Of a stretch of DNA of 64,000 nt, positions 8,515 through 19,996 are shown piece after piece. Source of the stretch: Allodiplogaster sudhausi (taxonomy: Eukaryota > Nematoda > Chromadorea > Rhabditida > Diplogasteridae); the NCBI GenBank assembly GCA_945643635.1, contig CALZFC010000005.1:11865501-11929500 (forward strand), in the 5' to 3' direction. Every line of letters begins with the position of its first letter. Within the stretch, counting starts at the first letter, position 1. The notes beneath the pieces are model-generated. The model saw nothing but the letters and a program-made list of their open reading frames with translations, made no database searches and was not told where the DNA came from. Both the position numbers and the translations under genes were made by a program.

Positions 8515-10547
8515 GTAGTCGAGTACTCAAGTACATTGCCAAATATATGTACATATGTAGATATTCACTGTCTACTTTTCAAATAATTGTTCTTTCAAAC
8601 AATTCACCAAATAAGATTGTTTTTTTCCAAACAATTCATGAAACAATCTGGCAGCTAATAAAGCTGTCTTTGTGTCATTTACAAAATGATTGCTGACTCA
8701 AAAAATTCTTTGGATACAAATAACAGTTATACTGGGCGCTCTAAATACCATACATAGATCCTACATATTTCCCGAACATACTTCATTAGATCTAGTACAG
8801 ATTCAAAATATCTCGTGTTGAGGGTATTAGGATGTTCAGCATTAAAGGGGCCAAAAAAACCCGTGTTGAATTCGCATCTTTTTGCATGGGATTGGACAAG
8901 GAAGGGGGTATGTGATTAGTCACGAAAATTGAACTAGTTTAAGGTTGAGTTTAGTGGGGCACTAATAAGATTTTAAATAACGTTTAGCCGGTACTGTAAC
9001 TTCTATAATAGGAACACTGTCGATACAGGGCCAGAATTCGATAACATCTCTCAAGCCGTACGCAAGAGCATCAGTCTGTGATTGAACCATCCGCCCCTGC
9101 AAAATGATTATTTGCTAGCAGGGAGCCCCCCGCAGGGAAGTTCAATTCGCAGTTGGATGCCGAGCAGACAGAATAATCCGAACCAGGTCCTTGGCAACAA
9201 CAAGACATAAAATTCTTGTTTTCTTCTTCCCTGGGGAAGAATAAGTACCTATCAATTGTGATCGGAGTCCGGTTATATCGGAATGATAAAAGTTACTTTA
9301 ATGAAAATCTCTTTAAAAAATCTAAATAGTGTCACTGCTGCTGCGGATAAAACGCTCTCGCGGTTGAGTCTAAGTCCTTCCCAAGATCAAGATCCGGAAA
9401 AGCAATTCTCCTGTACAACAAGGATCCTTGACTCTCCGAAGTCGTCTTGGCCTAGATCGTGCTGAGACTTCAGACAAGCTGCGTATCAGTGCCTGCTAGA
9501 GTACAAGGAACAGAGTGAGTGTGATTGAAACATCAATCTTGCAATTATCATTGTCTGCAGAGAGCACTCCCGCAGCGAAGATTCATATCGTATGTACATA
9601 CATATGTATGTACCCTTTTTCCGTCGCAGACGTAATAGACATAATAATGATAGCGAAAAGGTTGAAGAACTTATCATATTCTCTTCACAGGCCACATCAT
9701 ATTAGAAATATAGTTATTTATTTATTTATTTATTTCTCCAAATTTCTGCGAGAAACGAGACAGTGCTTGCACGTTATCAAAACCATTTTTATACTTTATA
9801 CACGTATCGAGGTACAATGTATAAATATTGTGATGCGTTTTTGTTGGTGGAGTTCTCTATGAGTGGCGGCTTTAACCAGAACGGAGCGATTGGCAACATT
9901 TGAAGAAAAAAACTAAGAATGAAATTAAGCGGGGCTCAAACAAAAGCGATAAAATAGCTGTGGCGCATATGTATAAATCAATAAATCAATCTATAATCAG
10001 TCTATAGTTCGATGAGGGAGCACGGAAAGCGGAAACGAACAACGAAAGAGTGCAGGAGAAGTCTGCGATTGGCTGCATCATAATTACTACTCTATTTGCA
10101 TGAAAGCAGGAAGAGGCAGAGTAGAGTGTGAAAGACAGAGCGAGAGAAAGAGAGAGAGAGAGAAAGCGACAGAGAGAGAGTGAGAGAGGCAGAGAGGGAA
10201 AGGAACAACAAGGGGATGAGCGGTGGTACATATGTATGCAGAAATGCGATAGTTTTTTTGTGTGCTGAAAACAGAATATGGAGGATCTCTCTTAAACTTT
10301 TGCATAGATTAGGGAAATTTAGTGTGCGCACTTTCTCTCTTTAAAATAGAATAACTTGTGCAACAAGTGCATAAGGCGGCAAGTGAGAGTGACACTGTGT
10401 TTTCCGCACTAGAGAGAGAGTTCTTAAGAGAGGAAGGGTGGCATATTGCGTAAGTCTTCTAAGGTCAACGTTAAGGCTGTGCTTGCTTTGTTCTAAGGCT
10501 TAAGGCTTAAGGTCTATGGTTAAGTCATAAAGCTTAGGGCTTAAGGC
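8515..10547. other. intergenic; repeat-module copies and GA tract
   Basis: No coherent exon. 9120-9188 carries the CCCGCAGGGAAGTTCAATTC module in reverse orientation and 9556-9600 a truncated copy of the family upstream module. 9716-9734 is a short (TTTA)n run and 10138-10200 is a GA-rich tract. The 3' end of the large minus-strand gene begins at 10548. 10480-10550 has several GGCTTAAGG-like repeats. Confidence 0.5.
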
Positions 10548-13500
10548 TTAGGTCGTCTTCTTCTTTCTTCGCTTGCTGCGGCAGCACTGATTCTCGCCGC
10601 ACGCTGCGAAGCCAGGCGCGCATCGGCAACGGCGGCCTCGTGCGCCCGCCGAACAGGCGCGAACCTTTAATATTCAAATGGTTAAATATTTAAATATTTA
10701 AATATTCACTTTACTATTTTTTCTTTTATAATAAAAAATAGGTTTTCGTACATTTATGCATCAAAAAGCTAAAATTGTAAAGTTTTCCTGAAAAGATTAG
10801 AGCTTAAAAAAATCATTATGTAGCATTTATGCATCTTGTTCAGTTGTTCGGTTATGGATTTTTAGAGGTATTTTTTTAAGCGGCTATTTACTTGTGACCT
10901 TGAAATTTTTTGCATAATGAGAAACGAATCAAATATAAAATACGAAATGGAGAAATATAGAAATGGAGAAAAAGAGCTGACCTCGAGCGGACACGCCGTG
11001 TCGCAGGCGGCCGCGCACACGGGCACGCAGGCGGGTGACGCGCCGGCATGCGCCGCGCACTGCACCGAGCATTCTGGAGAGAGAGAGAGAGAGGGTCAAT
11101 GTATCGATCTATTAATACCCATTGACCAATAAATCAATACACGTTGTAACCTCCTCTCTCATTTCTCTTATCTCTCGCATCTCTCTCTCTGTCTTTTTTC
11201 TCTTATCTCTCGCTCTAATTTTTCTCTTCTCTCGCCCTCCAATCTCTTATCTCTTTCTTTCTCTCTCTCTCTCCTATCTCTCCTCTCTCTCACGCACACA
11301 CATCACTCTCTCTAACCATTGGCGCACGCTGGCGCGCACGTGACAGTCTCCTGTAGCGGCTGCTCGAGCATGATCTCGATGTGCATGTCCTCGGCGGCGC
11401 ACGTCGAGCACGCTGCGGGCATACAATTCGCGGCGCATGTCTCGGCGCACGCGACGGCACACTGGCCGACCGGCTGCAGCTGCGCCTCGCACGCCGCACG
11501 GCAGGAGGACTCGCACGCCGGCACGCAACGCGAGTCGGCCTGACGCGTCGCGGTTAAGATTTCGTCATCATTTTTTTTTCTTTCAAAATCTCTTTTTCTT
11601 CTAAGGCTAAACTAAAGCGTCAATTCATTATAAAAATTTTTTAGTTCTTTTATTATTTCAAATTTAGCGCGCATGAATTGTAGCAATCGATGGATTAATT
11701 GTGTAAATTTTATTTTTGTGCCTTCTCTAAATCGATGGATAAAATGAGTCCATCATGTTTTCCCGCCGCCAACTCGCCTGCGGGACGACAATCTCGAATT
11801 GGTACTGGGCGACGCAGTCGGCGGCGCACGCCGGCTGGCACGCCGTCGCGCACTGCGCCAGCTGCTGAGTGTTGCCGCCAGGAAGCAGAGCAGCAGTCGG
11901 CACCAGTCCAACCAGACCGTGCTGAGTGGGAGGAGAGGAGGAGTTGTTGTTGGCCACCACCACCGCCTGATTCGAGTGAGTATTTTAGTGAGACAGATAT
12001 ATTTACTGCGGTGTACGGTATCTGCTTGTGTCTTGTAACAAGGATACTGTACACGTGAAGCGTGCGCCTACGCACAGTAGCAGTAGGAGTGAGCTGAAAA
12101 GCATTCGAAGCAGACAGTTTGAAGAGATACAGAGAGAAAGAGAGAAAGAAGACGGGGATTGGGCAGGCGATAGAAAAATAGAGAAAGAGAGACAAAGAGA
12201 TGTCTTCGTTGTTTCTAAACAATCAGGGCCGGCTGGAAGCTTGCTGCAATAGGATTAGGGCGAGGGCATGAAGCACAGAATTCCTTAAGGGGCGATCCAT
12301 TAAATCATTGCAAGGAGGATGCTGGGGGAAGTTGAAATGGCCACCTGTGGCACTTCGAAGTAGGCCTCGATGCACGCGGTGTCGCACGCGGGCGCGCACG
12401 CCGGCACGCATGGATGCGATGTGACCGGCTGCAGCGGCGGCTGTGGTGGGAGTGCCTAGACGAAACCAAGAAAGAAACTGTAAAATGCTAAAGCGAAAAC
12501 TGTAAAATGCCCAGCAAAAACTGTACTTTTTTTAAAATAATTTTTTTTCGCTACATTATTTACATCCAATGTGAGCAAAAAAAAGACATAAGCATTATTG
12601 AAAAAGTAGAAAAAGAAAATGTTTAAATAATTACATATTTATATTATTATTAGTGTTAAAAGACGAAGAAGAAGAACAAAACAACAACAACAAAACCCAA
12701 CCTGAAGTAGTGGCTGGGAGACGTCAATGTACGATGCGACGCACGCGGGCATGCATGCGGGCATGCAGCTGGGCGCGCACTGGACGGGCGGGTGAGGCGC
12801 GGGCGCCGGCGCGAGAGTTGGCGTCGAGTCGAGAGCGCCCGTCGTCACGTAGTATGCCTTGAAGAAAACGCCACTCTTAAACGAGCCCCAAAAACACAAT
12901 TTTGAATTCGCGCCTTTTTGCCTGATCAAGGAGAGACGGTCAGAAAAATTCAAATAGATTACGCTTGAGTTTCGTGCAACAAGTTTTTTTTCTATTTCTT
13001 TTTAGAAACCTTATTAGTTGTCACTTGTATGGCAATAAAAAAGAAATAGATTTTGGCAAGGTAGACCTGAACGCATGAGGCATCACATGATGGTAGGCAT
13101 GCCGGGACGCAGGGAGCCGGCGCGGGCGCCAGCACCTGAGGGGGCTGCGGCGGCGGAGGCTGCTGCTGGATGGCTACGTACATCTCGACGCAGGCCGGTT
13201 CGCACGCGGGTGCGCACTGCGCGACGCACGACGGGGCGGCGGCGACGGGCGCGACCGGGTACACTGGTATGGGGCCAGCAGCATTTCCGGCAGAGGCCGC
13301 AGCGGCGGCGGCTGCATTCGCCGCAGCCGTCAGCGACGGCGCAATGGTCGCGAAGGCGGCGAGGCACGCTGGCTCGCATGCCGGCAGGCAGGGCGTGGCG
13401 CACAGCGACGTCTCCGCGTTAACGGGCGCAGCGACGGCGGCCGCGATCGCGAGGTCCACCGTGTACATCTGATCGAAGAGGAGATTAGGATCGGAGGGGC

Positions 13501-16500
13501 CGTAAATTAGGAATGCAAAAAGGAAGGGTCTGTGATTTTGTCGCCGAAACCTCGCAAAAAATTCCGCTAAACAGCGTAGCGTTGAAAAATTGTTAGATCT
13601 TTGTCATTTCGACATACTTTTGAAAAACGGTTTTTCTAGGGTGACGCGCAATGAAAAAAGACATAAAACCCTCCGAGGAACTAGCACAGCATGTCCTTAG
13701 CTTTTCGCAATTCCAGTTTGAATTATTTAAATTAATTTGATTAATCGGATTAATTTCGGACCCAACAATGTTGGACGGTACTGTAGGTTTCAATTGACCA
13801 TAATTTGGGCTAAAAAATATGAGTAAATAATAATTATTTAATAGATAAATGAGCTTGCCTGCAGACACTGAGGTTCGCATGCGGGCTGGCAGGCCGGAAT
13901 GCAGGCGGGGGCCGGCGCGGGGCCGGGGGCCAGAATGGGCCCGGAAGGAGGCGGGGGAGGCGGAGAGTAGGCAGCAATGCACGAGGCGTCGCATGCCGGG
14001 AGGCAGACGTCGATGCAGGCGGGCGGAGGAGCGGGCGAGGAGATTACGGTAGTCTGGAGGCAGTTCGGATCGCACGACGGCATGCAGGCCTGGAAAGGGG
14101 GGGGGGAGTATAGAGAGGGTAAGAGAGAGAGGGAGGGTAGAGAATGAGGGAGAGAGAGAGAGGAAGGGAGAGAGACAGTAGAGAGAAGGGAGAGAGAAAG
14201 CAGAGAGGAGAGAGAGGAGAGAGAAGGGAGAAAGAGAGTAGAGAAAGAGAGAGGAGAGAGTAGAGAGAGAAAGAGGCGACGTGCCTGTATGCACTGGACG
14301 CGCGGCTGCGGCGCGGGCGGCGGTAGAACGGGCGGTTGCGAGCTGCCGACAAAGGTGAATGCGTACACGCATGCCGGCTCGCACGACGGCATGCAGGGCT
14401 GATCATGGGGAAATGTGTGGAAATCATGAGACTTATTACAAATCTTGCTGTCTCTGAAGCATGAAGAAATTATTTTAATTTGCCTGGATTTGAGAAGAAT
14501 GAGTTTTTATACATACATATTTGTTTACTAGTGCAGATGATGAATAAGGAGGACCTTTTATTTACATTAATTCTTTTATTTGAAGATTTTAATCGTCTAA
14601 AAATCAATATTACTTAAAAAGATCAATCTTATATTTATAATCATTATTATTTATTTTTTAATCAATATCATCTCCCACTGATCTGCATATATACCTGGAT
14701 GCATTGTTGCTGTGCGGGCGGTGGCGGAGCCGGGACGGCGTACGCCTGAAGGCACGACTGTTCGCATGCTGGCGCACAAGCTGGAACGGCGCAAGAAGGA
14801 GCCGGAGGAGGGGGCGGAGGAGGAGGAGGCGGTGCTGGCGCAGAAGGAGTGTACGCCTAGGCAAAGAGCATTTCCTCTTTCCCGAGGAGATATTCATCTT
14901 CATTCGTTCATTGGCATTTGAAAATGAACATATCTTTTTGGGCTGACAACTAAAAGTGTACGGTGTTTCATGGGACATAAGGAAAAGATATTCAACGAAA
15001 ATTGAGGGATACTACATAGATATGAAAGAAACGCATCTTTTCGAAATGAACGTGTTCAAACAAAGGAGCTTTGTGAAGAAGGAAAAAAATGAATAAAATT
15101 AAAAAAAAAAAAAAAAAAAAAAATTAAACAATAAAGGTTCATTGATCAAATCTCTAGTTGTTGTTGTTCTTTTACTTTTTCAGAGGCTTCCGGTGGTCTC
15201 TTTTTTTTTTGTTTTTTGCTGCCTCTTCATCTCTCTTCATGCGCTCACCTGAACACAGACGGGTTCGCACGTTGGCATGCATGCCGCCAGGCACTGGATG
15301 GCGGCGGGAGAAGGTGGAGGAGGTGGAGGAGGGAGTGCTTGAGGCGGAGGCGGAGGGGGTGCAGCAACCGAGACTGGAGGAGGCAGAGGAGAGTACGCCT
15401 GGACACACGCCGGCTCGCAAGCGGGCGCGCACGCCTGGATGGCGCATTGTGGTGCGGGTGCGAGGAGTGCGGGTCCGGGTGCTTGGAAGGTGTAGTAGGC
15501 CTCGGCGGGGTAGGCGGCCGAGGGGGGCGGGAGAACGTAGGCGGGGAGCGGGGGCGGAGGAGGTGCCGGGGAGGCAGCAGCGTTGACGCACGCCGGCTCG
15601 CACGCAGGCATGCAAGGCGCGATGCACGCGGGAAGCGGCGCGGTCGCGGGCGCGGTCAGAACCTGCGGGGGCGGAACGACCGAGACGACCGAGTACGCCT
15701 GGAGGCACGCGACGTCGCAAGAGGGCGCGCAGGCGGGCACCGGGCACGAGGGAGCGGCGGCCGGAGGCGGCGGAGGCGGCGGGGCTGCCTGGTGGATGTA
15801 GAAGGTGATGCAGGCGGCGTCGCACGCTGGCGCGCACGCGGCCACTTGGCAGCCGGCACCGGGCGCCAGAGAGACATCTGGCGCCGCCGGGCCATTCGAG
15901 ACGATGGTGACCGGCTGCGGCACGAGCGACGCGTACTGCGCGAGGCACGCCTGGTCACAAGTGGGCGCGCACGCCGCGACGCAGCCGCCACCAGCGCCAG
16001 TGTTCAGCACGGAGAACGGCTGAGGCTGAGCCTGCTGGGCAACGAGCATCGCGGGGTCGATAACGGCGAACGTCTGCACGCACACCGGCTCGCACGCCGG
16101 CTGGCACACCGGATGACAGGCGGGCGCTGCGGTCGCGACAACGGCCGTCGGCTGATAGATGATGGCGTGGAGTGCGATGCACTGCGGATCGCAAGAGGGC
16201 GCGCACGCCGGGATGCACGAGTTGGGGCCAGCGATCGAGGATGCCGACGCGAGGCACGACGGCTCGCAGGTCTGCAAAGCGAGCAAGAGTGTGAAAAGAA
16301 CTAGAAATGGACCGAGTGAATCTTGCATCAAATAGAGAAATTTGTTGTCTTCTAACATAGACATCATCCCGAAAAAATACGCCATAAAATTGTAAAAAAT
16401 AAATAAATACAAGAAATTCGTTTACATTTTCTTTTAAAGATTTTTTTTTGTTGTTGTGAACGGTGGTTTTATGGTGGCTGCCTTGGATAATTTGGTCGCG

Positions 16501-19288
16501 CTAAAGATTGGGAGTGATTTCACTACGTCTGAAAGTTCATCATTCGTATTTACATTTATTATATTAATATATACACAGTACGTACTGGTTGTAATAATGT
16601 TTCTGCTGCTGACAGTGATCTCTTGTAACTGATTATTGATTGATGTCTATTGAGTATTTATTAATTATTTGATTTTCGTTTTCGGCATCAAAATTAACCA
16701 GAATGCAATGAGCGGCCTCGGGGCGGCATATTTTTCAAATCCCCAGAAAGGGCGCCAAAATTTTTAAGAAACAAATATAAGAAGGTTGTTTAAAAAAGGA
16801 AAACCTTTTTGGAAAAGCTTTTTGAACGATGGTTTTACAGCAGCTGACAATGAGTTGATTATAGATATAATACTCAATTGAGAGGCGATTTAATTTCTGA
16901 CACCACAATAATTAATTTATGTAATATATTCTGTTGTTTATTGATTGATTTCGATTGAGTGTTCATGTAGTCACCATCCCGAAAAAAGGCTTACAAATAT
17001 AAAAAAATCGTGTAACAAATTTATAATTTTTTTGGGAACGTTGGTTTTACGTTGGCTGCGTTGGCTAATTAAGTTGCGCCAAAGAATGCCATTGATTCGA
17101 TTTCGGTACGCGGTAGTTAGTGTATAATATTCACGCTATATACTGCATGATCTGTCATAATTATTTACTAGTTGACGTCAATTCAGTATTTATTGATTGT
17201 TATATTGATTGACTTTTCGGTGGAACAAAAAAGAAATGAAAGAAAAAAACCTGGACGCATTGCGCGGCGCACGCCTCAGGGCGGCGGACGTCAGCGCAGC
17301 TTCTCGCACACGCACGCGCACAGATCGGCGCGCACGTCGACGGCGCCAACTGGGCCGGAATCACGACGCGGATCGGCGAGCGAGGCGCGCACGATTGTCT
17401 GGTCACAGGAAGAATTTTCATTTTTTTAAATTCAACCCACCAAATCCAAATCCATCCATTTTGCCATACATTTCTTAACAACGCCATACATTACCAATCC
17501 AATTTGTTAAAAACGCCTCATTTTCGGAGGTGACATCTCGAGTTCGTTCGTAACAGATATTAAACAGTACATTTCTCGCAGCCAATGTTTAGCAGTAAGT
17601 GAGTGATAGATGCCAGTGAATAATATACTTTTAATGCATATTTTTTGTATATAAAAATGTACGAATTAATTTGTTGTTCCATGAATGAATTGATTGCATA
17701 CCTGCACGTGATCGTACAGTCGGCGAGACAGTTGGCAGCCGGCATCGCCGCAGGGCACGCGCGTATGCAGGATCTGTCAATGTTCGGGATAGCTCTCTTT
17801 CAGCATTATATATTAGGTTAGTTGAGTGTGATAGACTCCCTGAGAGGTCTGAAGAGATTGGGGTTTTAGATAGCACTTAGTGAGCTTTGAAGAGATTGGA
17901 GTTGATAGATAGCCCTAAGCGAGATTTGAAGAGATTGTTGTGATAGATAGCCCTTAGAGAATTTGAAGAGGTTGGGGTGATAGAAAGACCTTACAATTAG
18001 GGAGATCTGAAGAGATTGGGATGATAGATATTAGGGATGTGTCGGTATAATGTGTTCATACGGAATTCGGAAGGTCCCCTTTTGAAAACGGAATTCACGA
18101 ATTGCAATAAACCCCAGATAGATACATATCTGCTTACCGTTGACATGACGGCGTGCAGAGGGAGGCTTGCGCACGTTGCGCACAGCCGCATGACGGCTGC
18201 GCGAAGAAGGCCGCACAGCGACAGTCCGGATGCGCCGAGAGCGACTCGCACAGACAGCGTGGAGAGGAGAGACGCGCGCACGGGCACGCGCGACGCGCAC
18301 GCGACAGTGGCGACTGACCATGAAAGAGTTTTCGATTCGTTTCGGGAGAGAGATTTTGGAAACAAAAAGATATTGACTGATCTTAATTATAATTACTATT
18401 ACAACACTTTTTGCATTGTAACATCACACTGAATGGCCATTTAATTTTTTTTCTTTTCTTTTTACGCCCGTGCAATTTGTCAAGAAACGCTCTTGAAATA
18501 TAAAACAAGATAAGTGGATGAACGAAAATAAGCGAAAATTTGTCAGGACAAGCGCTGTTTCGTTTTCTCCTCTCTTTTGAATAGAGTGAAATAATTAGGA
18601 TCTGGTCAAGATTGTGAATCTTGATAAAATTCTGTTTTGCGCTCGGTCAAGTACAATGCGAGAAAGCAAGATAATGCAACTTGCAAAGGCTATAAAAATG
18701 GTATAAAATTTTGGAAATTATTGCGAACTGGACGGACAGCGCGAGAAGAATACAAAATAAGCATGTGGAAAATGTGTGAGACATAAGATATATATATAGA
18801 GAGAGAGAAGAGAGTGAAACCACTGATTGTAACGACTCCAACTCATGTCGGGCGAAGGTGGAAATGAGAAAAAAAACAGCGAGCGATCCAAGACTTGCGA
18901 GGCCAAAGATCGTAAAGTTTGCAAAGGGCACCAAAGGAACACTAGGATAAACAGGTCGTGGCAGCTGACAATGAGAGCAGGCATATTATTATTATTTGTG
19001 CATCATAACAAATCATCTAAGCATCCTAAGACCGCGAGAATATGCATGCTACAAGAGTAAAAATACATTTATGCAAATGAAAGAAGAATACAGTTAAGAT
19101 ATCTTCATATTATAGAAAAAAAATAAGAGAAAAATATCAACAATAAATATGTTTATGCATATAAAATATGACTTGAGAAGATATGAATAGGAGAATATAA
19201 TATTAGCTACAGTAACCTGTTCGGTCGCATCCGCGCATTCAGCCATCATTGCTGCTGAGACGAGCAGTAGCAGCAGTGCCCAAATCAT
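10548..19288 (-). CDS. secreted Cys/Pro-rich C-x3-C repeat protein (ABU/PQN-like)
   Basis: Fifteen minus-strand exons with fully consistent phases: 19288-19217, 18313-18138, 17773-17702, 17398-17251, 16271-15249, 14856-14695, 14398-14285, 14089-13859, 13468-13067, 12857-12702, 12455-12345, 11966-11778, 11539-11317, 11073-10982, 10664-10548. They give about 1095 residues. The signal peptide is MIWALLLLLVSAAMMAECA. About two dozen modules follow the pattern C-x3-C-x3-C-x3-C, for example CVPACLPSCDASC, CAIQACAPACEPAC and CIPACQPACEPQC, separated by Pro/Ala-rich linkers. The final exon is basic (CCRSKRRKKKTT). This C-x3-C style matches the C_tripleX repeats of nematode ABU/PQN proteins of the pharyngeal and other apical cuticle. 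Homology beyond the repeat style is inference. A start 13 codons earlier (19327) is possible. Donors after 14285, 13859 and 11778 are GC. The acceptor of the last exon (TTAAAG) is the weakest site. Confidence 0.78.
11150..11310. repeat. (CT)n-rich tract in an intron
   Basis: Imperfect TCTC run on the plus strand, inside the intron 11316-11074 of the Cys/Pro-rich gene, so GA-rich in the sense of the gene's template. Confidence 0.85.
13700..13783. mobile_element. MITE end fragment
   Basis: Matches the right terminus of the long-TIR MITE at 23018-23662: AATTATTTAAATTAATT, TTAATCGGATTAAT, GGACCCAACAATGTTGGACG, then GGTACTG next to TA. It lies in the intron between exons ending 13859 and starting 13468. 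Confidence 0.7.
14090..14284. repeat. polypyrimidine/polypurine intron, in frame
   Basis: A 195-nt intron of the Cys/Pro-rich gene made almost wholly of GAGAGG-type purine on the plus strand. 195 is divisible by three and the gene's frame stays open through it, so retention would insert 65 Ser/Leu-rich residues. The donor is CAG followed by GCACGT and the acceptor is CCCTTTCCAG. Confidence 0.75.
16445..17290. repeat. intronic tandem copies of the exon-4/intron-4 segment
   Basis: Three diverged copies of a segment that includes GGTTTTACGTTGGCTGCGTT and, in the best copy, the start of exon 17398-17251 (ACGCATTGCGCGGCGCACGC). The copies are near 16450-16740, 16820-16990 and 17030-17290. The outer two are decayed exon plus intron duplicates. 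A fourth copy lies at 36290-36545. Confidence 0.6.
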
Positions 19289-19423
19289 GTCTGGCCGCCA
19301 GGGGATGCATTGGCGGGCGAGGGCCATCAGGGGACAGACCTCCTCGAGGGGTCTCAGTCGGCAAGTAGTTGCAGTAGCTTGAAAGTAGCCAGTAGGCAGT
19401 AGCCAGTTGTGACACCTTTAGAG

Positions 19424-19741
19424 AATCTCTCTTTCTCTCTCTCTCACTCTCTCTCTCTCTCTCTCTCTCTGCCCTCACCAAATTGTGGATGGGCTGAGAT
19501 AGAGCCGGAAGCTCACTGCGCGCACACAGAAGAGGAAGGAAGGAATGGGAAGCTTCTCCTCCTCTTCTTCTTCTTCTGCCTGACCACCACAAGCACTGCC
19601 TCGGGCGCAAGCTTTTAAATAGGATGAAGCTTCTCTCTCCAGGTGCTCTCGCCCACCTGGACGTGCCCTCTCGTTATGCCTGCGCATGCTGATGGAGAGA
19701 GTGTGAGAGATACAGAGAGACGCAGAGAGAGAAAGATGAAG

Positions 19742-19783
<42 letters not shown>

Positions 19784-19964
19784 TCTCGTGTGCTTGCGCT
19801 CTGGCAGAGAGAGAGAGAATGAGCTGGCAAAGAGAGAGAGAGAGCGAGAGAGAATGATCTCTGGCAGAGAGAGAGAGAGGAGATGAGCACACGGACCGGT
19901 CACTCACTTCATCATCCGCACTCTCAGCCAACTGCCTGAAGATAGAATCACTATCGCTCTCTGA

Positions 19965-19996
<32 letters not shown>

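Noticed and set aside
13838..14392. Reading 13838-14392 as one uninterrupted exon
   Set aside because: The middle is a purine/pyrimidine repeat flanked by CAG|GC and CCCTTTCCAG; the Cys modules join cleanly when it is removed. Retention is kept as a finding.
15216..16304. 362-codon Arg-rich plus-strand frame
   Set aside because: Antisense shadow of the GC-rich 1023-nt Cys/Pro exon; no conserved pattern.
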